From: Anaerolineaceae bacterium UBA5404 | GTDB lineage: Bacteria; Chloroflexota; Anaerolineae; Anaerolineales; Anaerolineaceae | NCBI GenBank assembly: GCA_002409625.1 | Contig: DHNY01000006.1 | Span: 9,759-73,758, forward strand | DNA: 64,000 bases | Direction: 5' to 3' | In this document: one piece after another, positions 60,685-64,000 of the stretch | How positions within the stretch are numbered: the first letter of the stretch is position 1 | Layout: the number at the start of each line of letters is the position of its first letter | Notes under the pieces: generated by a model | Told to the model about the DNA's origin: nothing | Databases searched by the model: none | The model's input: only the letters and a program-made list of their open reading frames with translations | Translations under genes and position numbers: made by a program

Positions 60685-61233
60685 ATGGAAAAGAAATTGA
60701 ATGAAACAAGCCACGCTAAGCAGCGTTCCGGAATAGCTAAAGTGATTTGTCTGTTAATCATTGTGCTGGCTTTAGGCTTGAGCGTTTATCAAGGTATTAA
60801 GAACTATGATGGCTTAATTACGGTAGCCGTGCTTTTGATTAGCATTTTGCCTTTAATTTTCTTGGCACTGTTTTGCCTTAGCAATACGATGAAAGTGAAA
60901 AACCTCAGCATTTTGCTGGCTTTGTTAGCGGTTATCGCGCAGATGATCGTTTTTGGCATAAGTGGTTATCAATGGAAAGAGGTTCTGGTTGGCAACCTGA
61001 TGTTTATCTTGGCGGGTGTCAATGTTTTGCTTTTGATGGCGCACTTGCTCAAAAAAGATACAACATTGGTTTTCATCCTGGAAGCACTTGTGTTAGGTAT
61101 GGCAGTTTCGCAAATCATTTTTGGGCTCAATGAACTTAAGCCTGGGATTTTGTTGATTTTTGTTTTTGCTGCGAAACTTATCGCCTATCGCTATTGGTTG
61201 AGCGATGAGGCTTCTGGAAACCATCACGCTTAA
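60685..61233 (+). CDS. Polytopic membrane protein, second of two paralogues
   Basis: 182 residues from ATG 60685 (GGAG upstream). Same size, helix pattern and C-terminal sequence character as the 59886 protein (LMAHLLKKDTTLVFILEAL, LIFVFAAKLIAYRYW). A duplication is likely, with strong divergence. The gap of 235 bases between the two holds no other credible gene. Confidence 0.65.
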   Translation: MEKKLNETSHAKQRSGIAKVICLLIIVLALGLSVYQGIKNYDGLITVAVLLISILPLIFLALFCLSNTMKVKNLSILLALLAVIAQMIVFGISGYQWKEVLVGNLMFILAGVNVLLLMAHLLKKDTTLVFILEALVLGMAVSQIIFGLNELKPGILLIFVFAAKLIAYRYWLSDEASGNHHA

Positions 61234-61265
61234 GATGTAAATGCTGTTCTAACGAAGCTGTTTTG

Positions 61266-61295
61266 ATATCAGGCTTATTACGATAAGCCTGATAT
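61266..61295 (+). terminator. Hairpin downstream of the 60685 gene
   Basis: ATATCAGGCTTAT pairs with ATAAGCCTGATAT around TACG. No strong T run, so termination is uncertain. Confidence 0.45.
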
Positions 61296-61378
61296 TACAT
61301 CTTTGTTCCCTCAAAGAGCGGGGTTTTTGTTGAGCCAGGCATTGGCAAAGGGTATACTAAAATAAAACGGAAAATGCC

Positions 61379-62491
61379 ATGACCAAACGCTTATCTTTGC
61401 TCACTCAATTGATCAATCAACATCGTTTCGACGCTGTCGCGCTCAACCCAGGACCCAGTCTCAACCACCTGACCGGATTGGACTTTCATCTCATGGAACG
61501 ACCTGTGGTGGCTGTGTTTTGGCGCGATGGTAAGGTGCAAATAATATTGCCGGAACTGGAGCGTGCCAAGCTTGCTGATTTGCCTTTTGAAGCGCAGGTG
61601 GATACCTTCGGCGATGTTTCTGAAAGTTGGCAAGTGCTTTTTAGGCAAGCTTTTTCTCATCGGACGGGAAAACGGTTGCGCATAGGCATAGAGCCAACGC
61701 GCCTGCGTTTTTTAGAACTTAAGCTCTTGTCCCGCGCCTTGCCTGAGGCGGAATTTGAAGACGGCACGGCAGCCATTAGCCCCTTGCGACTGAGAAAAGA
61801 CGCTACAGAGATTGCCAAAATGAAACGCGCGGCTGAAATTGCTCAGATGGCATTACTTGAAACCTTAAAAAGCGTGCGACCCGGGCAGAGTGAAAAACAA
61901 ATAGCCGCCGAATTGATGGTGCAGCTTTATCGGGCCGGCTCGGATCCTGAGTTGCCTTTTTCGCCAATTGTTTCTACCGGACCCAACACTGCCAATCCTC
62001 ATGCTTCACCCACTGATCGCGTATTGCAGGAAGGTGACTTTTTGCTGATTGACTGGGGAGCTGGCTTTGAACATTACTTCTCGGATATCACACGCACGTT
62101 TAGCTGTGGCGAGCCGAGTGACGAAATGCGTAAAATTGCTGATCTGGTCTTGCAAGCCAATACCGCAGCGCGCCTGGGCGGCAAAGCTGGCATGAGTTGT
62201 GGAGATATTGACAAGCTGGCACGCGATGTCATTGTTGAAGGTGGCTATGGCGAGCGCTTTATTCATCGCACCGGGCATGGATTGGGCATGGAAGCGCATG
62301 AAGCCCCTTGGATAGTGGGTGGCAACGAAACGGTGCTTGAAGAAGGCATGGTTTTTACGATCGAACCCGGTATTTATTTGGAAGATTTTGCCGGTGTGCG
62401 CATTGAGGATGATGTCGTTGTAGGCACAGATGGTTTATTCAGCCTCAGCGATTTGCCGCGTGAGGTTTTGCCCATTGAGGGTTTTTGGTAA
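61379..62491 (+). CDS. M24 family Xaa-Pro aminopeptidase
   Basis: 370 residues. N-terminal creatinase-like domain (about 1-125) and C-terminal pita-bread domain. Metal ligands: LIDWGAGFEHYFSDITRTF (two Asp), FIHRTGHGLGMEAHEAPWI (His), FTIEPGIYLEDFAG (Glu) and VRIEDDVVVG (Glu). It removes N-terminal residues preceding proline. TATACT lies about 20 bases before the ATG, without an obvious SD. Confidence 0.92.
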   Translation: MTKRLSLLTQLINQHRFDAVALNPGPSLNHLTGLDFHLMERPVVAVFWRDGKVQIILPELERAKLADLPFEAQVDTFGDVSESWQVLFRQAFSHRTGKRLRIGIEPTRLRFLELKLLSRALPEAEFEDGTAAISPLRLRKDATEIAKMKRAAEIAQMALLETLKSVRPGQSEKQIAAELMVQLYRAGSDPELPFSPIVSTGPNTANPHASPTDRVLQEGDFLLIDWGAGFEHYFSDITRTFSCGEPSDEMRKIADLVLQANTAARLGGKAGMSCGDIDKLARDVIVEGGYGERFIHRTGHGLGMEAHEAPWIVGGNETVLEEGMVFTIEPGIYLEDFAGVRIEDDVVVGTDGLFSLSDLPREVLPIEGFW

Positions 62492-62528
62492 TTCCGGTGC
62501 GATCATTTTTGAAAGGACTTGTTTAAGA

Positions 62529-63176
62529 ATGAAATTATTGATGATGCAAAAGGCACTGGGTCCCCTTCAGACCAATGCTATTGTGATTTATGATGAAGAC
62601 AGCAAGCAAGCTATCGCGATTGACCCAAGCTTCCAGCCAGAGCCATTGATCGAATGGGCAGAGCAAGAAGGTGCGACGATTAGCCAAATCTGGATTACGC
62701 ATGGCCACCCAGACCATACCGGAGGCGTGCCCGCCTTGCTTAGGGCATTGTCCAACAGCCCGCAGATTTTAATTAGCCAAGAGGCATATGAGATGACCCA
62801 ACGGCAGGGAAAAGCTTTTTATGGCTTGGCGTTGGAGCCTTTTCCTGAACCTTCGCGCTTTATTGAACATGGCGATAAACTGGGCTTTTCGGGCGTGGAT
62901 GAAGAGGACTTCATTGCCGAAGTGCGTTTTGCCCCGGGGCACGCGCCAGGTTCGGTTGTGTTTTACGTGCCTGAAACAGGGATGGCAGTTGTGGGTGATG
63001 TGATTTTTCTTGAGGGCATTGGCCGCTGGGATTTTGAAGGCGGAGACTTGGCTCTTTTGCGCAAATCGATCCGTGAGCAGGTCTTTACCTTGCCTGATGA
63101 AACCGTTTTGCTCCCTGGCCATGGTCCTGCCACAAGCGTTGCCTGGGAAAAAGCGCATAATCCTTATATGCAATAG
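62529..63176 (+). CDS. Metallo-beta-lactamase fold hydrolase (glyoxalase II-like)
   Basis: 215 residues from ATG 62529 (GAAAGGA upstream, 11 bases). The frame extends to 62430 inside the M24 gene, but that part is not family-like. Metal site: ITHGHPDHTGGVPAL (His-x-His-x-Asp-His, near residue 62), PGHAPGSVVFYVPE (His), VVGDVIFLEGIGRWDF (Asp) and VLLPGHGPATSV (His). These are the seven ligands of glyoxalase II/hydrolase proteins. Substrate unknown; thioester hydrolysis is the usual activity of the branch. Confidence 0.88.
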   Translation: MKLLMMQKALGPLQTNAIVIYDEDSKQAIAIDPSFQPEPLIEWAEQEGATISQIWITHGHPDHTGGVPALLRALSNSPQILISQEAYEMTQRQGKAFYGLALEPFPEPSRFIEHGDKLGFSGVDEEDFIAEVRFAPGHAPGSVVFYVPETGMAVVGDVIFLEGIGRWDFEGGDLALLRKSIREQVFTLPDETVLLPGHGPATSVAWEKAHNPYMQ

Positions 63177-63240
63177 GTTGTTTTTCTATTTGGCATGGGT
63201 TGCGGATCATGCTGAATGGAACCGAGTGGTCGCGGCACTG

Positions 63241-63273
63241 AAAAAAAAGCCTCAGTCCATTTAGGCTGAGGCT
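63241..63273 (-). terminator. Terminator of the DUF47 gene
   Basis: AGCCTCAG pairs with CTGAGGCT; on the minus strand the stem is followed by TTTTTTTT. Confidence 0.85.
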
Positions 63274-63329
63274 CTATCGTTTAAATGTGATTGTTTTAAT
63301 CAAACAGGTTCAATTAGCTTACATCAAGT

Positions 63330-63950
63330 CTAAGAGTTTTTCATGATGACGAGCTCAATCGTATCGGCGACTTGCTCGATGCGGTCGATGGTGCGTTCAA
63401 GCTGCAAGAACAACACCGACCAAGTGTGGATCTTGGACGCGTCGGTTTCCTCAACGTGCAATCGGCGAACGGCATCGATATAAAGCGTATCGGCGATTTC
63501 CTCAATCGTGTTCACTTCAATCAAGCGCTTTTGCAAATCTTTGGATCGTTTAAAGTGTTCGAACTCATCAAAACAGGCTTTTAAGGCAGCCGCGCTACGA
63601 CAGATCAGGTCACCAAAAACAAAAGCTTCTTCGCGCATTTGTTTTACATTGTGCATAAACAAAAGCTGATAAATTTCCTCAATGTAGTCAAGCACATCAT
63701 CCAGCGCCCAGGAAAGGGTGATAATATCCTCGCGCTCGATGGGGGTGATGAATTCAGCAATCAGCTTTTGCATCATTTCGTGCTTTTTGATGTCAGCGGC
63801 GTGCTCTACATCATGCATTGCAACCATTTGTTCATGTATTTTTTCAGGGTCGTAGTTGTCAATCGTCTTTTTTAGCTGCGCGGCGGCAGTGATTGCGTCT
63901 TCCGCGATGCCGATAAACATGTCGAAGTAGTTATTGTCTTTTTTTTCCAT
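63330..63950 (-). CDS. DUF47 family protein (PhoU-like)
   Basis: 206 residues, entirely helical. DVEHAADIKKHEMMQKLIAE and TPIEREDIITLSWALDDVLDYIEEI are the paired metal-binding helices of the PhoU-like/TIGR00153 family, often encoded beside a PiT phosphate transporter and thought to modulate phosphate uptake. SD AAAGGA. No transporter lies within the window; one could be upstream beyond 64000. Confidence 0.88.
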   Translation of the reverse strand: MEKKDNNYFDMFIGIAEDAITAAAQLKKTIDNYDPEKIHEQMVAMHDVEHAADIKKHEMMQKLIAEFITPIEREDIITLSWALDDVLDYIEEIYQLLFMHNVKQMREEAFVFGDLICRSAAALKACFDEFEHFKRSKDLQKRLIEVNTIEEIADTLYIDAVRRLHVEETDASKIHTWSVLFLQLERTIDRIEQVADTIELVIMKNS

Positions 63951-64000
63951 TATTTTCCTTTAAACTAAGATAAGCATAAGCAGTTTTGTAACCAAATAAC

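Overview
The window is a chromosomal segment of a bacterium that most resembles an anaerobic member of the Chloroflexota, class Anaerolineae (perhaps Anaerolineaceae). This placement is an inference. It rests on the character of the housekeeping proteins, the many secreted beta-rich proteins carrying a short (Y/F)-(L/F)-P-(L/M)-(I/V) motif, threonine/proline-rich lipoproteins, duplicated LCP and YitT proteins, TTG starts, and a mixture of Shine-Dalgarno and leaderless starts. No rRNA, CRISPR array, insertion sequence or prophage was seen.

Left part (1-8.5 kb): a TTG-started multi-membrane protein, sucCD (succinyl-CoA ligase), the NAD(P)HX dehydratase nnrD, a BMP-like lipoprotein and a secreted propeller/CBM-like protein. 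Information-processing core (8.6-15 kb): two candidate promoters, tRNA-Thr(TGT)-tRNA-Tyr-tRNA-Thr(GGT)-tuf-rpmG-tRNA-Trp-secE-nusG-rplK-rplA-rplJ-rplL, with L1-type leaders before rplK and rplA and an L10-type attenuating leader before rplJ. rpoBC does not follow; lexA comes next, reading towards this block, with a clear SOS box.

Middle (15-43 kb): a signal-peptide protein with BNR-like repeats and a DUF1906-like domain, two tandem YitT paralogues, a MazG-like NTPase, YihY, a GT2 glycosyltransferase, a YqhD-like alcohol dehydrogenase, a 1384-residue surface protein, coaE-trpS-CDF transporter, tilS, two LCP enzymes flanking a recombinase-fold protein with a degraded active site, a ZIP transporter, gltX, an AAA/DUF4143 ATPase downstream of 23-bp tandem repeats, an OsmC protein and an ABC exporter.

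Iron and envelope part (43-54 kb): a DtxR/MntR-type regulator divergent from feoA-feoA-feoB and a small Cys-rich membrane protein, with two perfect 16-bp palindromes between them. Then follow a three-gene membrane cluster (two GT-C-like proteins and a DMT transporter) with a decayed relic of one of them, and a tRNA-Ala locus in which two intact tRNA-Ala genes are accompanied by two modified 5' halves and two modified 3' halves of tRNA-Ala. A frameshifted C39-like peptidase gene and zinc-ribbon/proline-rich membrane proteins complete this part.

Right part (54-64 kb): three adjacent M42 aminopeptidase paralogues, a solute-binding lipoprotein, two related small membrane proteins, an M24 aminopeptidase, a metallo-beta-lactamase-fold hydrolase and a DUF47 (PhoU-like) protein.

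The most unusual signals are the tRNA-Ala fragment cluster (50.4-51.1 kb), a hairpin that places the ribosome binding site of rpmG next to its start, a recurrent -10/N6-7/ATG arrangement implying leaderless mRNAs, and the 23-bp tandem array upstream of the DUF4143 ATPase gene.
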